Origin: Saccharospirillum mangrovi
Lineage (GTDB): Bacteria > Pseudomonadota > Gammaproteobacteria > Pseudomonadales > Natronospirillaceae
Direction: 5' to 3'
NCBI RefSeq assembly: GCF_003367315.1
Contig: NZ_CP031415.1
Coordinates: forward strand, 1,424,001 to 1,488,000
Length of the DNA: 64,000 bases
Shown here: positions 8,509 to 16,791 of the stretch, piece by piece
Position numbering within the stretch: position 1 is the first letter of the stretch
How the letters are laid out: every line of letters starts with the position of its first letter
Position numbers and translations under genes: made by a program
Notes under the pieces: model-generated
Database searches by the model: none
Told to the model about the DNA's origin: nothing
What the model saw: only the letters and a program-made list of their open reading frames with translations

Positions 8509-9465
8509 ATGTTCGCGGCGCATCCGTTCATCATCGATCATTGGGATTTCAACCTCACACCGCCGCAGCGTGACACCGAACTGCCTACCGCTTTGAGCGG
8601 GCGCTGGGTACACTGCCAGCGCGACCAGCCGGCGCTGATTCCCTGGCTTGAAAGTCTCGGCATTCAGAACGGTGTGCAGCAGGCCTTGCTCGCCGAAGAC
8701 ACCCGGCCGCGATTCGAAACCGTTGGCGATGGCTTTTTGCTGATTCTGCGTGGCGTCAACCTCAACCCCGGTGCCGAACCCGACGACATGCTGTCGCTGC
8801 GTATGTTCTGGCACGCCGACGGCTTGGTCACGTTGCGCAAGCATTCGTTCAAAGCGGTGGCGTCGGTACGCGAGCGCCTGGCCGCCGGCGACGGCCCGAC
8901 GAATCTGGGCAATTTACTGGTCACACTGGTGGCGGCGTTGAACAGCCGCATCGACGAAGTGCTCGACGCCCAGGAAGAAGAACTGGTGGTGCTGGAAGAC
9001 GAAAGTTCCGGCCCGAACCCGCAGGAGCATCTGGCGAAACTGACGCAGTTGCATCGGCGTTTATTGCGCCTGCATCGTTTTATTCGGCCACAGGTTGGCG
9101 CGTTGAATGAATTCGTCAGCGAAGCCGAAAACTGGCTGGCCCACAAAGACCGCTTGGGTTTGTCGAACCAGCGCGACGGCACGCAACGCATTCTGGAAAA
9201 CATCGAAATGCTGCTGCAACAGGTGCAATTAATTCGCGATGAATTGCAGCAGAATCTGGCCGAGCGAATGAACCGGAATACCTATTGGTTGTCGGTTACC
9301 GCCGGGGTGTTTTTGCCGCTGAGTTTCCTCACCGGTTTGTTCGGCATTAACGTCGGCGGTATGCCGGGCGTGCATTCCAACATCGCCTTCTGGTTTGTGT
9401 GCGGCGCACTCAGTACCATCGCCGTGGTGGAGTTTTTGCTGCTACGCCGCTTGCGGTTCTGGTAA
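8509..9465 (+). CDS. zntB: ZntB/CorA-family divalent cation transporter
   Basis: A 318-residue CorA-superfamily protein with a large N-terminal cytoplasmic domain rich in coiled helices (residues ~125-255) and two C-terminal membrane helices (~258-280 and ~290-312). The pore signature is GIN (LTGLFGINVGGMPG) rather than GMN, which marks the ZntB branch associated with zinc transport. The C terminus ends in basic residues RRLRFW, as expected inside the cell. AGGAAGGGTT precedes the ATG. It converges on the mscS-like gene with only 5 bases between stops. Confidence 0.88.
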   Translation: MFAAHPFIIDHWDFNLTPPQRDTELPTALSGRWVHCQRDQPALIPWLESLGIQNGVQQALLAEDTRPRFETVGDGFLLILRGVNLNPGAEPDDMLSLRMFWHADGLVTLRKHSFKAVASVRERLAAGDGPTNLGNLLVTLVAALNSRIDEVLDAQEEELVVLEDESSGPNPQEHLAKLTQLHRRLLRLHRFIRPQVGALNEFVSEAENWLAHKDRLGLSNQRDGTQRILENIEMLLQQVQLIRDELQQNLAERMNRNTYWLSVTAGVFLPLSFLTGLFGINVGGMPGVHSNIAFWFVCGALSTIAVVEFLLLRRLRFW

Positions 9466-9470
9466 AAAAT

Positions 9471-10328
9471 TCAGTCGGTTTTTTTGGCTAAACCTTTAGC
9501 TGCTTGAGTGTGATCGTAGTGGTGCACATCGCGCTGCGGGAACGGAATGGTCAGACCGGCAGCTTCAATTTCATCTTTCAATATGCGTTGCATATCCCAC
9601 CACAGCGGCCAGTAATCGTCGACGGTTGCCCAGGCCCGAATCTGTAAATTCACCGACGAATCACCCAGCGATTGCACCATGATTTGCGGCGTCGGATCGG
9701 GCAGAAAACGCGGTTCGGCATCGACAATTTTGCGCATAGCCTCGAAGCCGGCGTTCAGGTCGTCGTCGTAAGCGACGCCAACAATTAAGTCCATGCGGCG
9801 GGTGCCGTTGCGAGTCGAATTCTGAATGGTCGCGCCCCACACATTGGAGTTGGGCGCCGACACAAACTGGCCGTCCGGGGTTTTTAAAATGGTGGTGAAC
9901 AGGCTGATTTCTTCCACCGTGCCGCCAATGCCGTTGAAGCTGATGTAATCGCCGGAACGGAACGGTCGTAGAATCAACATCATGATGCCAGCAGCGATGT
10001 TGCTCAGCGTATCTTTCAACGCCAGGCCGACGGCCAGACCGGCAGCACCGAGCAAAGCGACAATCGAATTGGTGTTGACGCCGAAAATATCCAACACAAT
10101 AACGATGGCGACGATGTACACCGAGTAACCGACAATGCCTGCGAAAATTGGCACCAGCATCGGGTCGAGTTTGTGGAAACGCTTCGAGCTTTTGGTGACC
10201 GACGATTTCAATGTCCGCGACACAATGCCCGCCACAATAAACACCGCCACCACCAGCACAATCTGATAGCCGATGCGCAACATCAACGGCGCCTGGGCGT
10301 TCCAGAAATTCATGATCCAGTCTTGCAT
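9471..10328 (-). CDS. small-conductance mechanosensitive channel (MscS family)
   Basis: A 285-residue MscS-type channel that opens under membrane tension to release solutes during hypo-osmotic shock. It has three N-terminal membrane helices; TM3 carries the Gly/Ala-rich pore pattern (VALLGAAGLAVGLALKDTLSNIAAGIM), followed by the beta domain (FRSGDYISFNGIGGTVEEISLFTTILKTPDG) and the alpha/beta C-terminal domain. ATG 10328 has AAGGAG at 5 bases. It lies close to, and in the same direction as, the LysE-type gene upstream (34-base gap). Confidence 0.92.
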   Translation of the reverse strand: MQDWIMNFWNAQAPLMLRIGYQIVLVVAVFIVAGIVSRTLKSSVTKSSKRFHKLDPMLVPIFAGIVGYSVYIVAIVIVLDIFGVNTNSIVALLGAAGLAVGLALKDTLSNIAAGIMMLILRPFRSGDYISFNGIGGTVEEISLFTTILKTPDGQFVSAPNSNVWGATIQNSTRNGTRRMDLIVGVAYDDDLNAGFEAMRKIVDAEPRFLPDPTPQIMVQSLGDSSVNLQIRAWATVDDYWPLWWDMQRILKDEIEAAGLTIPFPQRDVHHYDHTQAAKGLAKKTD

Positions 10329-10362
10329 AACCACTCCTTAACAATTCAATTCGAACAGTCTC

Positions 10363-10989
10363 TCAGGCAGGCAGACGTTTGGACAGCAGCAACCCCAACC
10401 CGGCGCTGCCGAGCAGAACGGCACAGACCTTGTTAAAAGCACGCTGCCAACTCGGTTTGGCCAGACCTTTGTCGAGCAGACGACCAGCACCGGCGTACAG
10501 ACCAATGGCGACCCATTCGAGCAGTAGGAAACAACTGCCAAGGATCAGAAATTGCTGACCAACGGCAGCGGAAGGATCCACAAACTGTGGCAGAAAAGCG
10601 GTGAAAATCAGGATGGCTTTTGGATTGCCAGCGGCCAGTAAACATTCCTGGCGAGCCAGCGCGAACAGCGACAGCGAGGCATCACTGATGCGGGTCTCCA
10701 GTGAATGGTCGGCGCGCCACAATTGTAATGCCAGCCAGAATAAATAGAGCGCACCGATGATTTTAACCGCGGTGAAAAACACCTCCGACGCGTACAGCAA
10801 CGTCGCCAGACCGGACGCTGACAGCGCAATCATCACGGCGAACGCCGCCAGCCGACCCAGGCCAGCCAGGCAGGAATGGCTCCAGCTGTAGCGTTTGGCG
10901 TTGCTCAGCGCCAGCAGGTTGTTAGGGCCGGGCGACATATTCAGGGCGAAACAGGCAGGGATAAACCAACCGAGTGTGATCCAGCTCAT
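10363..10989 (-). CDS. LysE/RhtB-family amino-acid exporter
   Basis: A 208-residue protein with six predicted membrane helices. The family motif near the N terminus is clear: FALNMSPGPNNLLALSNAKRYSW (split by the first loop), then the long second helix pair and the C-terminal LLGSAGLGLLLSKRL. RhtB-type proteins export amino acids or related small molecules; the substrate is not known. ATG 10989 is chosen because it gives the standard MSWITLGWFIPACFAL start; the frame is open for 58 more codons that do not look like this family. Confidence 0.88.
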   Translation of the reverse strand: MSWITLGWFIPACFALNMSPGPNNLLALSNAKRYSWSHSCLAGLGRLAAFAVMIALSASGLATLLYASEVFFTAVKIIGALYLFWLALQLWRADHSLETRISDASLSLFALARQECLLAAGNPKAILIFTAFLPQFVDPSAAVGQQFLILGSCFLLLEWVAIGLYAGAGRLLDKGLAKPSWQRAFNKVCAVLLGSAGLGLLLSKRLPA

Positions 10990-11107
10990 GGGGCATCCAA
11001 TGTGGGTGTGCGTTCGGGTAAAGACCAATGATACCGGCACCGATACCCGGCTTGAACCGGCCGCCACTGTACTGTGAGTGCAGTGACCATCGTCGGACAC
11101 ACCAGAC

Positions 11108-11503
11108 TCAGGCCGATTGCGGCTGTGCCAATCCGTCCAGAATTGTGCAATCGGATGACCCATCGCCTGGGCAGCGGCTCACCCAATCGGTCAGTTGCGC
11201 TTTCATCTGTTCCAGCTGGGCGATTTTGGCGTCTACGTCCACCAGATGTTGTTCGGCGATGGCACGTACCGCTTTGCTGGCGCGGTTCGGGTCGCGATGC
11301 AGCGCCAGCAGATCGCCGCATTCGTCCAGCGAAAAGCCGAGATTGCGGGCACGATGTAAAAATTGCAGCCGTTCGATGTCGTCGCTGTGGTAGTAGCGAT
11401 AGCCATTGGCGGCGCGATGCGAGTCGATCAGGCCGCGGCTTTCGTAATAACGAATGGTGCGCGTCGGCAAGCCACTGATCTGCGATGCCTGCTTGATTTT
11501 CAT
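11108..11503 (-). CDS. cueR: CueR-type MerR-family copper-responsive regulator
   Basis: A 131-residue MerR protein. N-terminal DNA-binding helices MKIKQASQISGLPTRTIRYY (1-20) are followed by ENGYR-like AANGYRYY and a dimerisation helix. The metal-binding loop CPGDGSSDC (C111 and C119) has the two-cysteine spacing of CueR, which senses Cu(I)/Ag(I). It begins 18 bases downstream of its own -10 element with a GGAGG site before the ATG. No copper ATPase gene is next to it here, so its main target is probably elsewhere. Zinc or lead-sensing relatives usually have extra cysteines, making copper the best guess. Confidence 0.85.
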   Translation of the reverse strand: MKIKQASQISGLPTRTIRYYESRGLIDSHRAANGYRYYHSDDIERLQFLHRARNLGFSLDECGDLLALHRDPNRASKAVRAIAEQHLVDVDAKIAQLEQMKAQLTDWVSRCPGDGSSDCTILDGLAQPQSA

Positions 11504-11528
11504 AGTCGGCCTCCTCTATGGGTTCGGC

Positions 11529-11559
11529 ATTATCAACCTTGACGTAACGTTAAGGTCAA
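11529..11559 (-). promoter_or_regulatory. MerR-type promoter of the cueR-like gene
   Basis: On the minus strand TTGACC (11554-11559) and GATAAT (11529-11534) are 19 bases apart, the lengthened spacer typical of MerR-family promoters. The spacer carries the dyad ACCTTAACG...TCAAGGT, matching a CueR-like operator. It reads into the regulator gene, so self-regulation is likely. Confidence 0.75.
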
Positions 11560-11589
11560 GCCCTGGAGCGTTGTTCAGTAGCGCCCTTG

Positions 11590-11617
11590 TTGTTCAACTA
11601 CCGAACCCAACTATAGT
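11590..11617 (+). promoter_or_regulatory. candidate sigma-70 promoter for the DUF4404 gene
   Basis: TTGTTC (11590-11595) and TATAGT (11612-11617) are 16 bases apart and lie about 30 bases before the DUF4404 start codon. The match is reasonable but not exact. Confidence 0.45.
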
Positions 11618-11647
11618 AGAAGACCCCACCGAACCGAGGAGACGCAA

Positions 11648-11902
11648 ATGGCCGATAAAGAACTGCACAGCCTGTTGGAACGTCTGCGTGCGACCATGGA
11701 CGAAACCGAGGTCAGCGAGCAGCAACGCGCCTTGCTGGCGCAGGTGGAGTACCACCTGCACAACGAAGGCGAGCCAGACCCGGAAGAGCCGTCGTTGCGC
11801 GAATCGGTGGAGGTGCTGATCGAAGAGCTCAGCGTCGAACATCCGCGCAGTGCCTCGGTAGCGCGCAGCATTCTGGAATCGCTGGCGTCGATGGGGATTT
11901 GA
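11648..11902 (+). CDS. DUF4404 family protein
   Basis: A small acidic, helical protein of 84 residues: MADKELHSLLERLRATMDET, AQVEYHLHNEGE and VLIEELSVEHPRSASVARSI match the DUF4404 family found in gammaproteobacteria. No function is known and there is no signal peptide or membrane segment. GAGGAG lies 7 bases before the ATG. The gene has its own likely promoter and a strong terminator that it shares with the opposing znuB gene. Confidence 0.8.
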   Translation: MADKELHSLLERLRATMDETEVSEQQRALLAQVEYHLHNEGEPDPEEPSLRESVEVLIEELSVEHPRSASVARSILESLASMGI

Positions 11903-11932
11903 ATCGTCGCCGCTGTCGCCGCCAGATACGAC

Positions 11933-11962
11933 AAAAAAGGCCGTCCAATGGACGGCCTTTTT
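11933..11962. terminator. bidirectional intrinsic terminator
   Basis: GGCCGTCC (11939-11946) and GGACGGCC (11950-11957) form an 8-base stem with an AAT loop, flanked by A6 on one side and T5 on the other. It can terminate both the DUF4404 gene and the convergent znuCB operon. Confidence 0.9.
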
Positions 11963-11975
11963 CATGCGGCTGCGT

Positions 11976-12773
11976 TCAGGCGTTGCCTGGCATCAGGCGA
12001 CTCAATCCCAGCGTCACCATAAAGCCGAGCACGGCCGCCACGACGATGGTCGGCCCGCTCGGGGCATCGGCAAACCAGCTGGCGGTGAGGCCAAGCCAGA
12101 CCGCGACCAGACCCAAGGCCGAAGCGCCAACAGCCATCTGTTCCGGTGTGCGCGCCAGCCAGCGGGCGGCGGCGGCGGGAATGATTAACAAGGCGGTGAT
12201 CAACAGAATGCCGACGATCTTCATCGCTACCGCAATCACCAAAGCAATCAACACCAGATAGAGCACGCGCAGCCAGTCGGTGGCGATGCCTTCGGCGCGG
12301 GCCAGATCTTCATTGACCGTCGCTGCCAGTAACGGCCGCCAGGCGAAGCCGATCACTGGCAAGGCGACCAGTGCGACCAGCCAGACGACGATCACATCTT
12401 CGCCGTTCACTGCCAGCAAGTCGCCAAACAAAAGCCCACTCAAATCCATACGCACGCGCGGCGAAAACGCCAGCACCAGCATGCCGACGGCGAGCGAGGC
12501 GTGCGACAAGATGCCCAGCAACGTATCGGCCGGCAGTCGGCGTTGGCGTTGCAGCGCAAACAGCAGCAAGGCGAGGGCGGTGGTCACCAGCGCAATGCCG
12601 GCGGTCAGATTCAGGTTCAGCACCACAGCGAGCGTGACGCCGAGCAAACCGGAGTGCGCCATGGTATCGCCGAAATAGGCCATGCGCCGCCACACCATCA
12701 GCGAACCGAGCGGGCCGGCCACCAGAGCGATGCCGCTGCCCGCCAGCAAGGCCGGCCACAACAGATCAATCAT
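11976..12773 (-). CDS. znuB: zinc ABC transporter permease (ZnuB)
   Basis: The inner-membrane channel subunit of the high-affinity zinc importer. 265 residues with about eight helices; SLMVWRRMAYFGDTMAHSGLLGVTLA and the later ILLITALLIIPAAAARWLARTPEQM are standard for the ABC-3 permease family. ATG 12773 overlaps the end of znuC by 8 bases (ATGATTGA), indicating translational coupling. The frame is open upstream for 29 codons, but that part overlaps znuC and looks unlike the family. It converges on DUF4404. Confidence 0.94.
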   Translation of the reverse strand: MIDLLWPALLAGSGIALVAGPLGSLMVWRRMAYFGDTMAHSGLLGVTLAVVLNLNLTAGIALVTTALALLLFALQRQRRLPADTLLGILSHASLAVGMLVLAFSPRVRMDLSGLLFGDLLAVNGEDVIVVWLVALVALPVIGFAWRPLLAATVNEDLARAEGIATDWLRVLYLVLIALVIAVAMKIVGILLITALLIIPAAAARWLARTPEQMAVGASALGLVAVWLGLTASWFADAPSGPTIVVAAVLGFMVTLGLSRLMPGNA

Positions 12774-13521
12774 GGCTGTGGCCTCCCTGGTGGGCGAGGT
12801 CGTGTTCGTGGTCGTGGTGGTGGCTGTAAAACGCCAGCGCATCGGCCTGATGCGGTCCAAACAGCGAGGTAAACGTCGGTTCCTGGGTGATGCTTTCCGG
12901 CGTGCCGGAGCAACACAGATGGCCGTTCAGGCACAGCACTTCGTCGGTGGCGGCCATCACCAAATGCAGATCGTGCGACACCATCAGCACGGCGTAGCCG
13001 CGTTCGTCGCGCAGCCGCTGAATCAGTTTGTAGAGTGCGACTTCACCGCTGAAATCGACGCCTTGCACCGGCTCGTCGAGCACCAGCAGATCGGGCTCTT
13101 TCAGCAGCGTTCGCGCCAGCATCACGCGTTGGAATTCACCGCCGCTGAGTTGCTGCACCGGCCGGTCGATCAGGTGGGCGACTTCGGTCAGCGCCAGTGC
13201 TGCTTGTACAGCCTCGCGGTTGGCGCGGTAGGTCAGCGTCATCAACCGCAGCACCGACAGCGGCAGGCTGTCGTCAATCGGTACGCGCTGTGGCATGTAG
13301 CCGATAGTCAGCCCTGGCTTGCTGTAGAACTCGCCGCTGGTGATGTTGTGCACACCGAGCAACGCCTTGATCAGCGTCGATTTGCCAGCGCCGTTAGGGC
13401 CGATCAGCGTGACGATTTTGCCCGCGTCGATGCGCAAATCGACGCCGCTGATGATGGATTTGCCGCCGAGCCGGACGCCCAATTGGCGGCCTTCGATCAG
13501 GCGAGAGCTTGGTTGTGACAC
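12766..13521 (-). CDS. znuC: zinc ABC transporter ATP-binding protein (ZnuC)
   Basis: The cytoplasmic ATPase of the zinc importer, 251 residues. Walker A GPNGAGKST (41-49), signature LSGGEFQR (~133-140) and Walker B LLVLDEP (~153-159) are intact, with the switch His in MVSHDLH. The last ~20 residues are rich in His and Asp (HHHDHEHD...GGHSHD), a metal-binding tail that is common in ZnuC. It starts with GTG 13521, preceded by AAGGA. The operon znuC-znuB is divergent from znuA across a Zur-like site. Confidence 0.95.
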   Translation of the reverse strand: MSQPSSRLIEGRQLGVRLGGKSIISGVDLRIDAGKIVTLIGPNGAGKSTLIKALLGVHNITSGEFYSKPGLTIGYMPQRVPIDDSLPLSVLRLMTLTYRANREAVQAALALTEVAHLIDRPVQQLSGGEFQRVMLARTLLKEPDLLVLDEPVQGVDFSGEVALYKLIQRLRDERGYAVLMVSHDLHLVMAATDEVLCLNGHLCCSGTPESITQEPTFTSLFGPHQADALAFYSHHHDHEHDLAHQGGHSHD

Positions 13522-13570
13522 GAAGCGTCCTTATGTATGGCTGGGTAGGGCACCCTTGCGAGGTGCGCTA

Positions 13571-13585
13571 TGTTACGGTATATCA
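13571..13585. promoter_or_regulatory. candidate Zur box
   Basis: TGTTACGGTATATCA matches the palindromic Zur pattern TGTTATANTATAACA at 11 of 14 fixed positions. It sits between the divergent znuCB and znuA genes, where the zinc-dependent repressor Zur would control both. No other dyad in the gap fits better. Confidence 0.6.
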
Positions 13586-13623
13586 TCCGGCCTTTGAAAG
13601 CCCTGTCCCTGTTTGGAGTGCAC

Positions 13624-14556
13624 ATGAAGTCTGTGAGTCGGCGCCTGCGTTTGCTTGGCGCCGTTGTTGTGTTTTGGCCGTTGTCTTTGTTGGCGGCGCC
13701 GCATGTGGTGGTGTCGCTGGCGCCGTTGCACAGTTTGGCCGCGTCGGTAACTGAGGGCGTGAGTGAACCGACGTTGTTGTATCACCGTCAGCAATCGCCA
13801 CACGGTGCGGGTTTGTCGCCCGATCAACTGCGGTTGTTGACGCAAGCCGATCTGCTGGTCTGGGTCGGGCCGGAACTGGAAACCGGCCTGTCGCGGTTGG
13901 CGTCGCGCTTGCCCAACGGTGCTGTCGATTGGCGCTGGCACGATTACGATGCGGGCATGAATCAGTACGAAACCCGCCCTGCTTTGTTTGAAACCGACGC
14001 CGAAGCGCTGTACGGCGAACACGACCACGGCCGCATGGACCCGCATTTCTGGCTCGACCCGCGCAACGCCCAGGCTTTTGTGATCAATCTGGCCGAGGAA
14101 CTGGCGCAACTCGACCCGGCCAATGCCGAGCGCTATCGCGCCAACGCCACGGCCGAACAGACGCGTTTGGGTGACTTGTTCAATCAACTCGACGCCCAAT
14201 TGGCACCGGTGCGCGACAAACCCTTTATCGTGTTTCACGACGGTTTTCAGTATTACCAGCGCGCCTTCGGCTTGAACGCCTTGGGCGCTTTGGTGGTCAC
14301 CCCGGAAATCCCGCCCGGCCCGCGCACCGTGGCGCAGTTGGCCGAACGCGCCAATCAGGTTGACGGCGTCTGCCTGCTGCACGAACCACAATTCAGTGAA
14401 CGCTGGTTGCAACCCTTGGCGGCCGCTGTTCCTAATGCCCGTCTGGCGCAAATCGATCCGATCGGCTCGACGCTGGATGCCGGTGACGATTTCTACGCCC
14501 GGGTACTGATTGACCTGACCGACCATCTGAGCGACTGCCTGGAGCAACTGCCATGA
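13624..14556 (+). CDS. znuA: periplasmic zinc-binding protein (ZnuA)
   Basis: A 310-residue substrate-binding protein of the cluster 9 (metal) family. It has a signal peptide (KSVSRRLRLLGAVVVFWPLSLLAAPH, split by cleavage after the AAP region), then SLAPLHSLAASVTEG with the first metal His. Next come SPHGAGLSPDQ with the second His and a short acidic/His loop EHDHGRMDPHFWLDP. It captures periplasmic zinc and passes it to ZnuB. ATG 13624 follows TTGGAG at 6 bases. The frame extends to ATG 13570, but that start would overlap the Zur-like box. Its last codon overlaps the next gene as ATGA. Confidence 0.93.
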   Translation: MKSVSRRLRLLGAVVVFWPLSLLAAPHVVVSLAPLHSLAASVTEGVSEPTLLYHRQQSPHGAGLSPDQLRLLTQADLLVWVGPELETGLSRLASRLPNGAVDWRWHDYDAGMNQYETRPALFETDAEALYGEHDHGRMDPHFWLDPRNAQAFVINLAEELAQLDPANAERYRANATAEQTRLGDLFNQLDAQLAPVRDKPFIVFHDGFQYYQRAFGLNALGALVVTPEIPPGPRTVAQLAERANQVDGVCLLHEPQFSERWLQPLAAAVPNARLAQIDPIGSTLDAGDDFYARVLIDLTDHLSDCLEQLP

Positions 14557-15239
14557 AAGCCTTCGCCACTAATGCCATCGCTCCCCAAGGCGTACTTTGG
14601 GATATGGACGGCGTACTGATCGATTCCGAACGCCTGGTGCGCGACGCCTTTATCGACGTCATGGCTAATGGCGGACCGGTGCCGGACGCGCCGCAGCGGT
14701 ACCTGGAAACCATCGGTTTGAATCGCGGTGGATTGATCGACTGGTTTTCGCAGTTCGTTAACACCAGTGAATCCGCCGAATACTGGATCGACCAGACCTA
14801 CAACGGTTTTCTCGAACGTGCCAAGACGGAACTGGAATTAAAGCCAGGCGTGATTGCGGCGCTGGATCACGTGCGTGCACTGGGCTTGCCACAGTTGGTG
14901 GTCACCAGCACTCGTACCGAGGCAGCGCAGATGAAATTGTCGCAACTGGGCGTATTGGACCGCTTTGAAGGCGTGCTCGGTGGCGATCAGGTCAGCCAGG
15001 GCAAGCCGCACCCGGAACCCTATCTGCGCGGCAGCGACTGGTTAAAATTGGCACCGGGCGAGGCGGTGGCCGTCGAAGATTCCGCCAATGGCGTGCGCTC
15101 GGCGCTGGCCGCCGGGTGCCAAGTGCTGCACGTGCCGGACTTGATCGAAACCGACCCATCCTGGCACGGCCAACTGAGTGTGTTGCCGTCGCTGGTCGAC
15201 TTCCCGTCCTGGTTCAATTCGCGGCGGGAACACGCATGA
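14553..15239 (+). CDS. HAD-superfamily phosphatase (beta-phosphoglucomutase/GPP-like)
   Basis: A 228-residue HAD hydrolase. Motif I DMDGVLIDSE (~17-26) carries the nucleophile and acid/base Asp, motif II is VVTSTR (~118-123), motif III GKPHPEPY (~151-158), and motif IV is VAVEDSANG (~170-178). A cap domain lies between motifs I and II. Relatives remove phosphate from sugar phosphates or nucleotides. It overlaps znuA and the next gene, each by an ATGA tetranucleotide, so translation is coupled to znuA. A link to zinc supply is only positional. Confidence 0.85.
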   Translation: MKAFATNAIAPQGVLWDMDGVLIDSERLVRDAFIDVMANGGPVPDAPQRYLETIGLNRGGLIDWFSQFVNTSESAEYWIDQTYNGFLERAKTELELKPGVIAALDHVRALGLPQLVVTSTRTEAAQMKLSQLGVLDRFEGVLGGDQVSQGKPHPEPYLRGSDWLKLAPGEAVAVEDSANGVRSALAAGCQVLHVPDLIETDPSWHGQLSVLPSLVDFPSWFNSRREHA

Positions 15240-15637
15240 AACTGGATCGCATTGAACCGCTTGCTGCGCTGGGCATCGAACTGCTGGAATCCACCGCCAC
15301 AGAAACCCGTTTTCGTATTCCGTTGGTTGGCAACCGCAACGACAAAGGCAGCCTGTTCGCCGGCAGCCAATACGCAGCGCTGGTGCTGACCGGCTGGTAC
15401 CACAGCGGTGCTTGGGCCGAACAACACGGCCTGGGCGACACCGTTGCCATTCGCGACGGCCAGGTGCGTTACCCCAAACCCGCGCTCAGCGATGTGATCG
15501 CCACCGCGCGTTTCACCGCCGAACCCGACCTGCGACCGAGCGGTCACTGGCGCGCACTGGTTCAGGTGCAGGCGCACGACACGCAACAGCAACGGGTGGC
15601 GGAACTGAACGCCGACTATCGGATATTGGTGGGCTGA
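15236..15637 (+). CDS. YiiD C-terminal-like thioesterase domain protein
   Basis: A 133-residue hot-dog-fold protein. KLDRIEPLAALGIELLES, then NRNDKGSLFAGSQYAALVLTGWY and IRDGQVRYPKPALSDVIATARF match the putative thioesterase domain found at the C terminus of YiiD and as stand-alone proteins. The substrate is unknown. Translation starts at an ATG that overlaps the stop of the HAD gene (ATGA), so it belongs to the same transcript; the next small gene follows after 3 bases. Confidence 0.75.
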   Translation: MKLDRIEPLAALGIELLESTATETRFRIPLVGNRNDKGSLFAGSQYAALVLTGWYHSGAWAEQHGLGDTVAIRDGQVRYPKPALSDVIATARFTAEPDLRPSGHWRALVQVQAHDTQQQRVAELNADYRILVG

Positions 15638-15640
15638 CGG

Positions 15641-15946
15641 ATGCGCCGGGTTCCTCAAAATCGCCTGATGGTGCAACCGACGGTGCATCGCGACTGGTTT
15701 CAACGCGCCGGCGCACTGTGCTTTGAATTGGACGACGCCACAGCCGACGACTTCGCGCAGCTCTGGCAAGCGTTCGAAAATGAAGGCCGACCCGCGCCGA
15801 CGGATTTTTTGAACCGGTATCCGTTGAGCGAGAACGACGCACTTTTTGCGCTGTTCGCGACGGTTCAGCTACTGCTCGAAACCGAAGCCGATCTGGACGT
15901 TCAACCGCAGGTCAACAGCCTGATCTTGAGCCGCGCCAAGCGCTGA
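15641..15946 (+). CDS. hypothetical protein
   Basis: An unrecognised 101-residue soluble protein (LDDATADDFAQLWQAFENEGRPAPTDF in its middle) with high helix propensity and no membrane segment or cysteine motif. It is the fourth gene of the znuA-HAD-thioesterase run, 3 bases after the previous stop, which supports it being real. Nothing indicates its job. Confidence 0.6.
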   Translation: MRRVPQNRLMVQPTVHRDWFQRAGALCFELDDATADDFAQLWQAFENEGRPAPTDFLNRYPLSENDALFALFATVQLLLETEADLDVQPQVNSLILSRAKR

Positions 15947-15988
15947 GTTTTTGGTACAATCGCGCCCCGGACATCGGTGGAACTCAGC

Positions 15989-16723
15989 ATGACTCAACTC
16001 AGCGTTAACCTGAACAAGATCGCCCTGCTGCGCAACTCACGCGGTCGCGATTTCCCCAACGTGGTCGACTTTGCCGAAAAATTCATCGCCCTGGGCGTAC
16101 ACGGCATCACCATTCATCCGCGTCAGGACGAACGCCACATCAAACGCCAGGACGCCTTCGACCTGGCCGAATGCCTGGCAAAATATCCGCACGTCGAGTT
16201 CAACATCGAAGGCTATCCGTCTGAAGATTTCCTGCAACTGGTCGAAGCCACCAAGCCCGATCAATGCACCCTGGTGCCGGACTCACCGAACCAACTGACC
16301 TCCGACCACGGCTGGGATTTCTCCACCCAGGCCGACTACCTCGACGACATTCTGGCCCGCATCGAAGCCGCCGGTGTGCGCACCGCCTGCTTCCTCGACC
16401 CGGATTTGAAACAAGTCGAACTGGCCGCCGCCTCACGCACCCAGCGCATCGAGTTGTACACCGAAGGCTACGCCAGCGCACACGGCACCGAGCGCCAGGC
16501 ACAGGTACACGAAACCTATCGCGCCGCTGCCGTTCGTGCGCATGAACTGGGCCTGGAATTGAATGCCGGTCACGACCTGGATTTGACCAATCTGCCCGAT
16601 TTTCTGACCATCCCAAACATTCTCGAAGTCTCTATCGGCCACGTGTTGCTGGTGGAATGCATCGAGCACGGGATGCCAACCATAATTCGTCGCTACTTGG
16701 ACACCTGTGCCAACAGCGCTTAA
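15989..16723 (+). CDS. pdxJ: pyridoxine 5'-phosphate synthase (PdxJ)
   Basis: A 244-residue TIM-barrel enzyme that condenses 1-deoxyxylulose 5-phosphate with 3-amino-2-oxopropyl phosphate to give pyridoxine 5'-phosphate, the final ring-forming step of de novo vitamin B6 synthesis. Recognised by LSVNLNKIALLRNSRG, GITIHPRQDERHI, VEFNIEGYPS, CTLVPDSPNQLTSDHGWD and ELNAGHDLDLTNL. ATG 15989 begins the conserved start; an in-frame GTG lies four codons earlier. A TACAAT at 15955-15960 may be its -10 element. In many relatives it follows recO; here it follows an unrelated run. Confidence 0.96.
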   Translation: MTQLSVNLNKIALLRNSRGRDFPNVVDFAEKFIALGVHGITIHPRQDERHIKRQDAFDLAECLAKYPHVEFNIEGYPSEDFLQLVEATKPDQCTLVPDSPNQLTSDHGWDFSTQADYLDDILARIEAAGVRTACFLDPDLKQVELAAASRTQRIELYTEGYASAHGTERQAQVHETYRAAAVRAHELGLELNAGHDLDLTNLPDFLTIPNILEVSIGHVLLVECIEHGMPTIIRRYLDTCANSA

Positions 16724-16791
16724 ACCAAAGATCGGCTTAAAATTTCGATCACTGAACCGATAAAAAAAAATCCAACAGAGGAATCGCTGCG

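Noticed and set aside
9471-10328. mscS-like gene as part of a zinc or copper operon
   Set aside because: It only borders zntB by convergent ends; direction and spacing give no shared transcript.
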